From the NCBI GenBank assembly GCA_019671135.1, contig JAHRHY010000004.1, positions 930,001 to 994,000 of the forward strand: 64,000 nucleotides of DNA, given 5' to 3'. This stretch comes from Linnemannia hyalina (taxonomy: Eukaryota; Mortierellomycota; Mortierellomycetes; Mortierellales; Mortierellaceae). Within the stretch, counting starts at the first letter, position 1, and each line of letters starts with the position of its first letter. A model generated the notes under the pieces. That model ran no database searches. It saw only the letters and a list, made by a program, of their open reading frames with translations, and had not been told where the DNA came from. Positions 54,501 through 64,000 of this stretch are shown in pieces. A program made the translations under genes and the position numbers.

Positions 54501-55571
54501 ACTCGGATGCTGTTGATTTTTGAGATCGACTGTTCTTCACGGACTTTTTAGTCTCTGGTTTTGCTGTTCCCGCTCTATGCGTCGGCTGTAAATATGAATA
54601 AATAAGCGAAAAATTAACGGCCGCTTTCAAAATATGAGTGGGCTTTTAACCCCGCAAGATGCTGAAGAAAGCCAAAAGCAGTGACAAGGAAACTAACCAG
54701 GTTACTGTCTGACTCTTCACCATCAACATCCTGGGTTTTCCGTTTTTGTTTTGCGGCTTTGGCTGCTGAAGCTTTAGTTGGTGCTGCGGCTCTGGTCGCA
54801 AAGAATGGGCAGTTGGGTCGTCGTCTCTTATGCTCGTCCACTGGGTCGTCCTCGATTTCCCATCCGTCAAGAGCAGTCTCGCAGTATGGACACTGTACAT
54901 TGTCGTCCGAATCGTCGGTGGGTGCATAGATGAATCCTGCGTTCGCCATCTATAAGAGGGTGCGCAGTATGTTAGTATGCACATCCATGAACAAATTCTC
55001 CTATACCGCCATAGATATCATATACGCGTGAAATGACCTACCCTCTTGGTAGTGCCAAACCACCCCTTTGTGCGTTCATGAGGCCACCATTTCCCAAACG
55101 TTTGAAGCCTAGCCTTGGTCATCCTCTCGCCCCTGGGCAAGTTTTCCTCGTCATCCCAGCGGAAGGGGAGTCCATCCTCGACAGGGTAAATGGATTTGAC
55201 AATAGCCCAGCAGCAGTTTTTCGAATGGCTCATATGCTCCTCGAAGGGGTCGTCGTCTTCGGACCAGTCATCTAGAGATTTCCCGCAGAGAAAGCAGACC
55301 ACGTTGTCTGGAGAAGTCGAGAACGGTTTCCAGTAGAACCCCGCCTCTGCAAGCTACGATGGACACAACCAAAGATAGAGGATATAAGGTTAGTTTCCAA
55401 TTGCAGTATTGTGTCGGTAAACAAGGGCGTGTTCTGCATTACACCTCTTGATACAGGTAGCTTATGTCGTACCGACGAAGGCGTAGCTCGAAATGTGTCG
55501 GGATGAGGCCAGGACCGTGTTCCTCGAGTGAATGAGTCGATCCTTTCATCGACCGTCAGCATCGGCGTCAT
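51553..55571 (-). CDS. bir1: Bir1/survivin-family chromosomal passenger protein (4 exons)
   Basis: Minus-strand exons are 55571-55473, 55353-55042, 54949-54698 and 54585-51553, all joined in phase 0, giving 1231 residues. Survivin homologues carry Aurora kinase and INCENP to centromeres and the spindle midzone. Two BIR domains are split by introns. BIR1 starts RIDSFTRGTRSWPH and has Cys53, Cys56, His73 and Cys80; BIR2 starts RLQTFGKWWPHE and has Cys157, Cys160, His177 and Cys184. Both fit C-x2-C-x16-H-x6-C. Donors are GTACGA, GTAGGT and GTTAGT; acceptors are TAG, TAG and CAG. The long middle is Ser/Lys/Asp/Glu-rich with imperfect DxPQDx repeats (about residues 660-710) and many S/TP sites suited to Cdk phosphorylation. 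The last 70 residues (EEFHRACMAEQVLALEVAAEAW) form an amphipathic helix like the INCENP/Borealin-binding helix of the family. Length matches large fungal Bir1/Cut17 proteins rather than animal survivin. Confidence 0.93.
53205..53345 (-). repeat. Imperfect tandem repeat coding DxPQDD-type units in Bir1
   Basis: The plus strand shows repeated CATCCTGAGG-like units of about 12-24 bases. On the coding strand they give acidic repeats such as DVPNDDPQDDLQDDPQD. They lie in the disordered middle of the protein. Confidence 0.75.
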
Positions 55572-57012
55572 CCTGTCCTGACCGTGTTTGTGGTGAAGAG
55601 TGAAATGCGAATCCTGGCAAGTCTATCGTGTAGATAATAACAAAGAAGACGCGATCTTGTTCCTGGGACGACTGAAGGGCTAATGAACAAAAGGAGAGAT
55701 GGTGATAGAGCACAACAAAATAGGTGATGCAAGTTGTAGGAGCTCATCACGTGCAATGTGACGTAGGTTTATTTTTTATCGCCAAGTTGTCTTTATTGAC
55801 CTCCATCCATTTTTGCTATGTGTGTTTTATATCCCATTCTTATCTCCCATGGTGTGATAAGTTCTCTTTTTATTTGCCTTTCTCCGTAAGCATTACAATG
55901 ATCGATAGAAACGCTTGCATAGTCAGTTGATGACAGGAAAGCAGGCAAGGAAACAAGTTTTTTTGTTTACATCCCGCACTGCCGCCTAACAGTAACCCCC
56001 ATCCCACTTTCCTGGACTTAGTGTAAAACCCCGATGCTAGTTAGTTTTCAATAAAGGGACGAATCGGAAGAGGATAAGCACAACGTTCTAGGCATTGAGT
56101 CTTTACTTTTTTTACTATGAGTTCTCTCATCTTTGGTAGCGTGTTGGTCGTTGTCAGTTGAATGGACCAAGTAAGGGAGGTAGTAAGGAGGGCAAAGGCC
56201 ATTTGACTCGGAAGACAACGACCGACCATCCAAGAAAGAAAAACGGAGGAGGAAAAATAACTAGGTGAAGGGTCACCAAGCCTCAGAAAACTTGCCAGTA
56301 AGAAGGCCACGGGAAGGCTCCACAAACCGTTCAAACAAAATGCAAGCTCGCAGCCTTCTTTTTATTTGTGTTTGCGAACAAGAAGCTTACAAGCTGAGAA
56401 CGAAACAACCATCCATCATTTGAACATAACTGTACATAGGGCATCCTGATGGCTTTGAGAACGCTAGGCTGAATCTGAGTGAGAAACCAAGAGCCATAGA
56501 AGCTGATTGGTCCATTTCAGTGTAGGTTTGGACAGAAGGAATAGAGACGCGTGCATTGTTGCGCATCGACTTTCGTCTTACCACAGCCCATCTTGTTCAT
56601 AATTTACATTCAGGAAAGGAGCGGATGACCAATGGCCTGGGTGCACATGCGATAGGAGAACGAGATAGAGTGGAAGAGGAGAATTGAGGAAGGGGCGTGT
56701 GCGTTTGTGCTCCCCACCTTCGTTCATCCATCACTGCAAGAGGAATAAAAAAGACGGGAAAACTGGTTCTTCATACAGCTTTTTTTTTTTCTCGTTTCTT
56801 CTGTCTCTCTATCACAGCATCCTATTGTTTACTGTTTTACCCTTCTTTTTCTTTTTGATCATCCTTACTTGCCTGCACCTGCACCTGCAAACCCCCCTGT
56901 TTTGTCCACTCGTCCGATTTAATTTCTCCTTCACAGTTCGCCTTTTCTTTCTTTCTTTGATAATCGATTTCAACCTTTTTTTTGCTTTCTCTGCAAACCG
57001 TTATCCCTGCAG

Positions 57013-57015
<3 letters not shown>

Positions 57016-57072
<57 letters not shown>
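57016..57072. repeat. (CT)n microsatellite
   Basis: About 28 uninterrupted CT units. Confidence 0.95.
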
Positions 57073-57075
<3 letters not shown>

Positions 57076-58419
57076 AACTCTCTCTCTCTCCCTCTCTCTC
57101 TCACCCCTTTCTCCTCCTGCACCACCATCTTTTTCTTTTCCCACAACACCATTCTTAAGCTTTCAAACCTTCAAACAGCTCCTGCATATATCGTTTCACT
57201 TCTTTCTCTCCACAGAAATCTTTATTTTTTATTTTTCAAAACAACAAAGAAACGCGCGTTTATCACACGACCACACACTCAGATCAGCATTAGCCTCCAC
57301 TGTTACGCAATCCGTGAACTAGGTAATTGTCAACATTCATTCTATGCAAGTTCCCGATCCCTCTTTTTCCTCATTTATCCATTCAGAGATACCCCGATAG
57401 TACGCGCTCACGACCCAGCGCGTCACGGCAGGCCACTCTCAGCCTCAGCCGTATGGCCCTCATGTATATTTCAATAATTGAGATGAAAGAAAATGATGGA
57501 AAGAAAGCTGCGCGAGGAAGAGCAAGAGTCGACGCAAAAACTACGCCTCATGCATCACCAACTATTACAGGCGTTTTATCCTTACACCTATGTTGTTGTC
57601 GTGTACCCATATGGTCGCCGAGAGAAAGAAATGCAATTCGCGTTAGCATCGACATGAGGACAGGGAAGAGAGAAAGAACTATTAATGAGGGTGTTGTTGG
57701 GCGAGTGGTGCAACTCTGGGAGTTGAGCAAAAAATAAAAAGAAAAATAAGTGCGGGCACGTAGAGGCGAATAAGGCTGTGAGCAAATCAAAACAAGGATT
57801 GCTACTCTAACTCAGGCCATCTCCAGTGTTATTTTGCGTGCGAAACTGTTTTTTTTTTCTTCGTGTATGTGTAGTATGTATGTTCCACTCTGGATGTTTT
57901 TTTACGTGTGCATTTTGGTCTGGGTCCCAACTGTTCATTCGCCAAACCCGTCCCTGGTCAATGCAACACTTGCATTAATGCTTCTTATTTTGAGGGTTTC
58001 ACCCCAATCCATACACAACGTCCAGGGAGGGATAGAGAGAGAAAGGCGAATAAGACTTACAAGAGGGACCCAAGCGTTATGCAAACAGGCGGATATGATG
58101 CAGATTTTTTTTTTTGGAAAGGAGGTGGTGCATGAGTGATTGCGAATCGGGCTTGGGGAGAGGGGCGGAGAGAGGGTTCTAGTTCCTGGGCGGTTGAATT
58201 GTTCGGCTTCCTAATCGAGTGGGTTGGTTGTTTGGGTTGGTCGCGGTTCAAAGTCCATCGACTCCTCTTTCAATCGGCGCTTGGTTTTGCCACTATTTTC
58301 TGTGTTGTTGTTCTTTCACCACGTTTTTTCATTTCTACCTGCTCCGAATTGCAATTTACGCCCAATTTACTCTTCTTTCTCTCTGTCTGTTTCTTTTGGC
58401 CCGAGGTCTAGCTCAGTCT

Positions 58420-58450
58420 GGGGTAGGGGTAGGGGTAGGGGTAGGGTAGG
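58420..58450 (+). repeat. GGGGTA tandem array
   Basis: Four GGGGTA units followed by GGGTAGG. It resembles telomere-type G-rich repeats but is short and internal, and could form a G-quadruplex. Confidence 0.85.
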
Positions 58451-60517
58451 TGTAAGGCGGGAAAAGGAGGCGAAGGTTTACTTCTAGTCTCTTTTTTATA
58501 TTTCTTGGTTCATGTGGCAGAACACAAGCGAACAAACTTAGACCTATCCCATCCCCACTTCTTATTTCCTTCTCTATCGCACTCCCCCTATTCAACTTTC
58601 TTTTTGTCGAACTGGGGTTCTCATCGGAGGGGCTGTGAAATTGTTCATTTCGGACTAAGACAAAGAAGAAGCATGTAAGAAGAAAGGAACCAATGTTCCG
58701 AAAGAGTGGACAAAGAGGACCCGGTCATTTGACCCCAATTCCACTAACCAAAGGCGCATTTGTTTTTCTTTATCGTTTTCCACTTGGCTCTCGAAATCAA
58801 AAAAAAAAGAACAAGGGTCGATATATAAATTGGTAGGCGCCCTGATCAACAGCATAAAGCGGTATCTTTTTTTTTCACCTTGTTTCTGTCTCCTCTTCAT
58901 CTTTAACGTACATATTATATTATCACACACAACTCAAGCCAAACCACAAGGTAAAAGTCATTCATTGGCACCTCGTTTTATCTAAAAGAGCATGTTAGTA
59001 AAATGAGACTGGGGTAGAAGGAGAAAGAAAAGGAAAATGTACAACCAAAAAAAGTGGAGCAATTTTTTTTTTGGCGCAGACTATGCATGTGTTGAGCGGG
59101 ATTTGGATTTTGAGAGGATGGACCATGCTCCATGCTCTATGCTCCTCTTTGTTTTTGTTTTCTTCTATTTTTCTCTCTCTCTTCCCCTGTGATTGTGGTT
59201 TTTTTGCATGCATGGAACCATCTGTCGCATGGTTGTGTTTGTTTGGTATTTTTTCTCGTAAACTCTCTTTTTATTATATCTCGCACACATCCCCCACATT
59301 TCTTGAGCTCCTTTTTTTTTCTTGCTTGCATCGTCCATTCCACTCCAACGTTTTGGCAAACAAACAAACAAAAATAACAACAACAAAACAACAATAGTGA
59401 GGTACGACGACAAAACAATATGGACAGCACTTTGTGATGTGGAAGCAGTAATCTCCCACAAATTGACTATCACACTCCCTCCCTCCCTTAGTTGTCTGTC
59501 TTTGAGTGCTCTTTATGAAGCATATTACGGTATATTGCAACTAGCGCACCTCCATGTCTCCAATCTTGTCTCTCCGTGTCAGATACTTGAACCCGTAATA
59601 CTCTGTGTTGTTGTTATCGGCTATGTCTTTTTATTGCTGTTGTTTGTTTGTGCAACCGGCGAATGGGTTGAAGAATGGAGCACAAGGGAACAATTAACAC
59701 AATCATTTGTTGTGTGCCTTGGCGAAAATAATAACGGCCGCCCTGCCTGACTTTTCTTTCCAATGGCGCTGTAGTTGATTGTTTGGAGTGAAGAAAGTGA
59801 TGATAATGTTTGTCGTACCGACATGTAGGAAAGTCATTTGCTTAGTCTCATTCTTGTGAAGTGCTTATTGGTTCCAATTGGAGACAAGGAATGGTTCATA
59901 ACAACATATAAAGAGAGAGTGTTCTCGCCCTTTTTTCTTCTCTTTTTATTCTTCATTTGTTCCCACTCACATTTTCTTCCACCTTCATTTATTTTTATCA
60001 GTCGATTCTATCTCTTCACTTCATCCAAATCACTCATCTCGAATCACTTAATACCCTCCATCACCCATCACTCATCAGTCAAATCGACTATTAATCTGTC
60101 TTGATCGATCTCTATCACTCACTTGTCACATCCTCCTCTCTCTTCACTCTCTTGCTCACTGGGCACCCCCTTCAGCTAGTATTAGATCTCTTTTATTTCT
60201 TGCTTATTCACCTTTGCGACCTGTTTCGTCTCATTCAACCATCCCAACCATACGCGTCCCAAACAACCAGCCTATCAATCTCTCTTTTTCACGACCAAGA
60301 AAAAGGCATCTTTCAACTTGAACCAACCACCAACAAAACACCAATCAACACACGTTCTTTTACACTCTTTTCCTACCAGCAGTGACCCTTCCCTCTACAT
60401 ACAAACCGCCACCCCTCTTCCGACCTCGTTCTTCTGGACCCCCTGTCGTCTCCCATCCGCCACACATACCACTCCTTGCTCCCTCTCAGATTGACGCCAA
60501 CAAACAAACCCAAAACA

Positions 60518-60536
60518 ATGCCTGCCAGCCCGTCCG
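60518..60536 (+). other. Possible first coding exon ending at a GTAAGT donor
   Basis: ATG in context AAAACAATG is followed after 19 bases by GTAAGT at 60537. The leader before it is CA/CT-rich like those of real genes here. One way to continue is the acceptor CATAG at 62007-62011, which would join in phase to the frame of the coiled-coil gene and put seven residues in front; the intron would be 1475 nt. Read without splicing the frame stops at 60682. Both are unproven. Confidence 0.35.
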
Positions 60537-62011
60537 GTAAGTCTGCCATCTCCTCAAAGGTCCACTCACAACAACTTTTCTTTCCCTTTCCAGAAAGAAG
60601 AAAAGAAGAAGATAATCTTTTTTTGAATTCACACCCAGATACAAGAGATTCGATCCAATCGAGGGCAAAGCACAAAAAATAATAATAATTGGTGAACAAC
60701 GAAAGAAAGAAACGACAACGAACGAACGAACACAAAGGAACAGAAGAGGAAGAGAAAAAAAATTCCAGCCTCCGTCTTTGACACTTTGCCACTTTGCTAC
60801 ACACACTCACTCCCTTATTGTGTGTTTGTTGTCCGTTGTTCCTTTCTCTGTGTGTGAGAATGTGTACGAGTGTGTGCGTGTTCGAGTGTATATATGTGAA
60901 TGAGTGCCACCATCATCACCAGCAACAACTTACGTCTCCTTTTTGATCCACACGAACACCCCCTGTCTCCTCTCTCCTCCCTTCTTTTCCTTTTTGTGTC
61001 TGTTCTTGTTCTTGATTTGACCCCGGACCCTGATTTCAGCAGGAACCTGTAATATCTCTTTCCCGGAGCCTTTCTCTTTCTTACATATGCAAAGCCATGG
61101 ATTGGACACACGTTAAAAATGGCGCCCTTTGCGAGCAGAGTTTTTTTTTTGTTTACATTTTTTTTTTTTTTTTTTTTTTTTTTCGGCTTTCGTGTTCGGT
61201 AATCGTGTCGAATGGAATGAACACAAGAAGGGGCGTATGTGATCTTTTCCACTTTTCCACATCCCCGTCTCGTTATCATCGTTACTTGTTCTTTTTTCCT
61301 TCCTTCGTTCCTTCTTTCTTTTTCCTCCTCACTTCTTCGCCAGCACCCTCAATCAAATCCAACGTACCGTTCGTTTGTCAACCTCCATCGATTCTCTCGC
61401 TCCATTCGATCTCTCCTCTTCCTCTTCCACCCCCTTCCTCGCTCCGTTATTGATTGTTCCCCGTCCCATTATTCCTTTCTTCCTCCTCCGCCATCCGCCT
61501 CTTCGCCTCCTCCCTTCTTCTCAACTTGTCCCTGCATCCCTCCAACAAAAAGTCCATTTCTTTCATCTTCTCCTTGTCTCTTTCCTCCTCTTTCTTCTTT
61601 CTCTCCTTCCTTCTCTCCTTCCTTCTCTCCTTCCTTCTCTCCTTCCTTCTCTTTCTTCTTTCTCTCCTTCCTTCTCCTTCTCACCCATCGTCATTCGTTG
61701 TCCTCTCCGCTTTTTGATATTCTCTCCTCCCCCTACATCAACACACACGCACACATCCTTCTTCTCTCTTCGCCCCTCAGCACACCATCCTTCCTCCTTT
61801 CTTTCTCGATTCTCTCTCTCTTTCCCATTCACTCCAGCGATAAACGACAATTTTTGTGTACTTGTTTTCCTAACTCAATTCCTCGCCCTTTCTTCTCTTC
61901 TTAACCTTTTCTCTCGTCCCTTTCCGTCTCATCCGCTCCCTTGGCTTCGCGTCGTATCCTATCATCCTCCTTCGCCTTCCCGTCACATACCAATACACAA
62001 AAACAGCCATA
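60537..62011 (+). other. CT-rich low-complexity region, possible long intron or 5' leader
   Basis: T runs of about 25 at 61159-61183, a CCTTCCTTCTCT array near 61600-61655 and no recognisable gene. It is either intergenic sequence or a long first intron of the gene at 62018. Confidence 0.4.
61601..61655. repeat. CTCCTTCCTTCT tandem array
   Basis: Four to five near-identical 12-base units. Confidence 0.85.
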
Positions 62012-62017
62012 GTGACA

Positions 62018-62605
62018 ATGACAGCAACGACATTCACAAGCTGCCTGCCCTCGCCGGGTTCCCCCCTCCCCATCTTTGACTGTAACTTTTCGCCCATCCC
62101 CGCCGGTCCTCTCTCGCCCGACGCCCGTGCCCAGCTCCAGAACGAGCTTGACCAGATCCGGAAATGCTCCGCAGAGTCTCAGACCGCCTACAACGCCGCT
62201 CACGCCTCCATCCCATCCTATCAACAGCTCGTCCTCACCACCCACGCCCAGGTCGCCGCAGCCAAGCAGGCTTTCCTCCATGCCAAGGGCCTTACGCCAA
62301 CCTCCTCCTCGGCCCCCTCTATCACCAACTCAACTTCCTCTTCTTCTTCAACTTCAAATGCTTCTTCGCCACCGTCACCTCTCTCCCCCCTCAACAACCA
62401 TATGCACCAGGACCTCCTTAACGGCATTCAGGCACATGGCCAAAATCTCGAACGCCTCGAACAAGAACACGTCGCGCTCGGTCTGAAACTGTCGCAGGTC
62501 CTTCGGGACAAGGCCGAGGCAGAGGAGACAAAAAAACGCCTGAACGACTACATGATGCGCGCAAAGTCAAGGATCAGGGAGATTGAGCGGAAGCTGAGCG
62601 AATGA
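62018..62605 (+). CDS. Small coiled-coil protein, unknown function
   Basis: A 195-residue frame starting ATG at 62018 (context GTGACAATG). After a Pro/Ser-rich N-terminus (1-35), residues about 36-90 form a helical, Gln/Ala-rich segment (SPDARAQLQNELDQIRKCSA, then HAQVAAAKQAFLHAKG). A Ser run (about 95-125) links it to a second coiled coil (about 132-195): LNGIQAHGQNLERLEQEHVA, LRDKAEAEETKKRL, SRIREIERKLSE. The paired coiled coils suggest self-association or a complex subunit, but no family is recognised. Repeated GAATGAGAATGAGAATGG follows the stop. The true start may lie in an upstream exon at 60518. Confidence 0.75.
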   Translation: MTATTFTSCLPSPGSPLPIFDCNFSPIPAGPLSPDARAQLQNELDQIRKCSAESQTAYNAAHASIPSYQQLVLTTHAQVAAAKQAFLHAKGLTPTSSSAPSITNSTSSSSSTSNASSPPSPLSPLNNHMHQDLLNGIQAHGQNLERLEQEHVALGLKLSQVLRDKAEAEETKKRLNDYMMRAKSRIREIERKLSE

Positions 62606-64000
62606 GAATGAGAATGGGAATGAGAATGAGAAAAATAGGAACCCTGATCTGGTCCGAACTTCCTCCTCTCTCCCTCTCTCTCTTGCTCGCTTGACACGGC
62701 GCCACCACTTTTCATATCTTTTTTTTTTCTTTCTATTTCGCCATCCTTACCTTACCACAACATACCAGCACTACACCACACCGAACTACAACTACAGCAC
62801 TGACAACAACATCAACAAACAAAACAAAAAAAACCACCATATTCAATTTTTGCATACTCGACAACACCCTCATACCAATGTACCAGCCTCTCTCTTTCTC
62901 TCTCTCTCCTTCAAGCGAGCAATAACAACCAATCGCAAAACAGAAATCAACAACAGCTGCAAACCACAACCTCGTCCTCCCCAACAGCAAATAAAATAAT
63001 AGGATAACAGGGCAACAGCAGTTGGAAGGAAGGAAGCATCCATTTCGGACATAACACAAACAAACAAACAAACAACAACAAAAACAAATAACCACGACTC
63101 CAGAAAAGTACCACCGACAAATCCTTGGCCAGGCAACCAAGACAGACAGGGAGAGACACGAGCAGGCCCACGGAGATGAGGGTGGCATCATGTCCCAACA
63201 ACAACAATGTCATCATCATCATCATCATCATCGACAAAGCAACGCGTTCCCGTGGCAACACTCAGCCTCGGCCCTTTGATTCGTGCCACAACCAATTCCT
63301 CGATCGTATGGGATTTCGACCAGCCAACAAACAAAAAAGCGCTTTTCTTTTCGATTGTCGATACTCCCACCATCGTCCGCCCTGTCTGTCTCTTTTCGAC
63401 ACAGTCGCTCTCGTCTCGGTCCTCTGCCTCGCCTTGCATTTGCTTGCCTCGCCACGCCCGTTATCTTTTCTTTTTCTTTTTCCTATTTGCTGTCCACTTT
63501 TGGTTGTCGACACTTATCCTCCCTTCCTTCCTTCCATTTTACTTCACCCCCTACTCTCTGCATTGCCTGTACTCGTGGCACTGTTAGACTGTTATTAGTT
63601 TTATTATTACTCTTTTGTGCAGCAGCAGCTGTTTGTTCATTTTTTTCTTTCTTTCTCTCTTTGTTTTGCATAATGTCTGTCTGCCTCTGTCTGTGTCCTT
63701 CCCGTTTGCAACGACCCATGGATCACGACATGCGACACGTTCTTTTCTTTCATCTCTTTGTTATTGTGTTTATCTCTCCTTCATTCATTTCATTCATTCG
63801 TTCATTCTAAACCACTGTTGTTGTTTTTTGCAAGAATTCCTTTATGCATGGTCATATCAGCCATGTCATAGCACTTGGTCAGGCACATGCAGCAAGAAAA
63901 ATAAGACAGAGAAGGGAGCGAAAGAAAAAAAATGCGCGCACCTTGGAGTGTCTATCAGTCTCTCCCTTTCTCTGTTGCCCTTGTGTCTCTTTGTGTCTTT
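62606..64000. other. 3' flank and gene-poor window end
   Basis: No gene recognised. A GAATGA repeat at 62606-62630, CAA-rich tracts, a (CAT)n array at 63210-63232 and CT-rich sequence to the end. The frame 63283-63810 is hydrophobic from T-rich codons and unsupported. Confidence 0.4.
63210..63232. repeat. (CAT)n microsatellite
   Basis: About seven CAT units. Confidence 0.9.

Larger units (their letters stand above)
55572..60517. other. Long gene-poor region with CT-rich low complexity
   Basis: No gene recognised on either strand. Frames at 56684-57322 and 57327-57737 derive from CT runs or lack domains. The block contains a (CT)n array and a GGGGTA array. From 59.9 kb the sequence becomes CT- and CA-rich and resembles a long 5' leader ending at the ATG at 60518. 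Confidence 0.4.

Noticed and set aside
53384..54523. Plus-strand frames opposite Bir1
   Set aside because: Shadows of the serine- and acid-rich Bir1 coding sequence.
56684..57322. 212-codon frame
   Set aside because: Composed of CT-repeat-derived leucine/serine runs; a low-complexity artefact.
61239..62079. Overlapping long frames in CT-rich DNA
   Set aside because: Biased composition keeps several frames open at once; no domain.
62606..62630. GAATGA repeat after the coiled-coil gene as a CRISPR-like array
   Set aside because: Contiguous microsatellite with no spacers in a eukaryotic genome.
63125..63810. Overlapping hydrophobic frames at the window end
   Set aside because: T-rich codons give false membrane helices; no family.

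Overview
This window is nuclear DNA from a filamentous fungus. Genes carry short GT-AG introns (about 80-155 nt), 5' flanks are CT-rich, microsatellites are common, and Tc1/mariner and LINE remnants lie between well-spaced housekeeping genes. The gene complement (bis-heme ferric reductase, alpha-arrestin, Dal5-like permease, Skb5/Nbp2-like SH3 protein, Bir1/survivin, SET-MYND protein, F-box/LRR paralogues) suggests an early-diverging fungus such as Mortierellomycotina. That taxonomic guess is inference, not a database match.

Layout. 0-7.7 kb is decayed: a 5'-truncated F-box/LRR pseudogene on the minus strand, a dead Tc1/mariner element with recognisable terminal inverted repeats, and an unidentified broken reading frame. 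7.9-10.9 kb holds a five-exon ferric reductase with two unexpected membrane segments inside its NADPH domain. 13.6-15.7 kb is an alpha-arrestin. 15.7-23.3 kb is a repeat-rich block: a 68-bp MITE-like element, an inverted 3' LINE fragment, a large inverted repeat, a full-length-like but dead LINE with endonuclease, reverse transcriptase and zf-RVT, and a palindromic element at its 3' edge. 23.9-25.9 kb is a four-exon MFS transporter on the minus strand. 31.1-32.3 kb is a four-exon SH3 protein. 34.2-37.8 kb encodes a 1200-residue low-complexity protein of unknown function. 38.4-39.5 kb is a fragment of a second LINE type carrying RNase H.

40.2-50.8 kb is the most distinctive region. It is a cluster of F-box/LRR genes and their wreckage around a SET-MYND gene. 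Two paralogue types can be told apart. Type A is seen at 43.4, 46.0 and, far away, 0.5-1.5 kb. Type B is intact at 48.9 kb, with a 5' relic at 48.2 kb. A chimera at 40.2-41.3 kb has a type A front and a type B back. Only the type B gene at 48.9 kb looks fully intact. 51.5-55.6 kb is a four-exon Bir1/survivin gene with two canonical BIR zinc sites. 55.6-64 kb is mostly low-complexity CT-rich sequence with one small coiled-coil gene at 62.0 kb.

No operon-like or defence-type system, CRISPR array, tRNA or rRNA gene was recognised. The genes look functionally independent, apart from the F-box array, which records duplication, recombination and decay. Splice sites were chosen by hand from consensus, phase and protein continuity. 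No transcript or similarity search was available.
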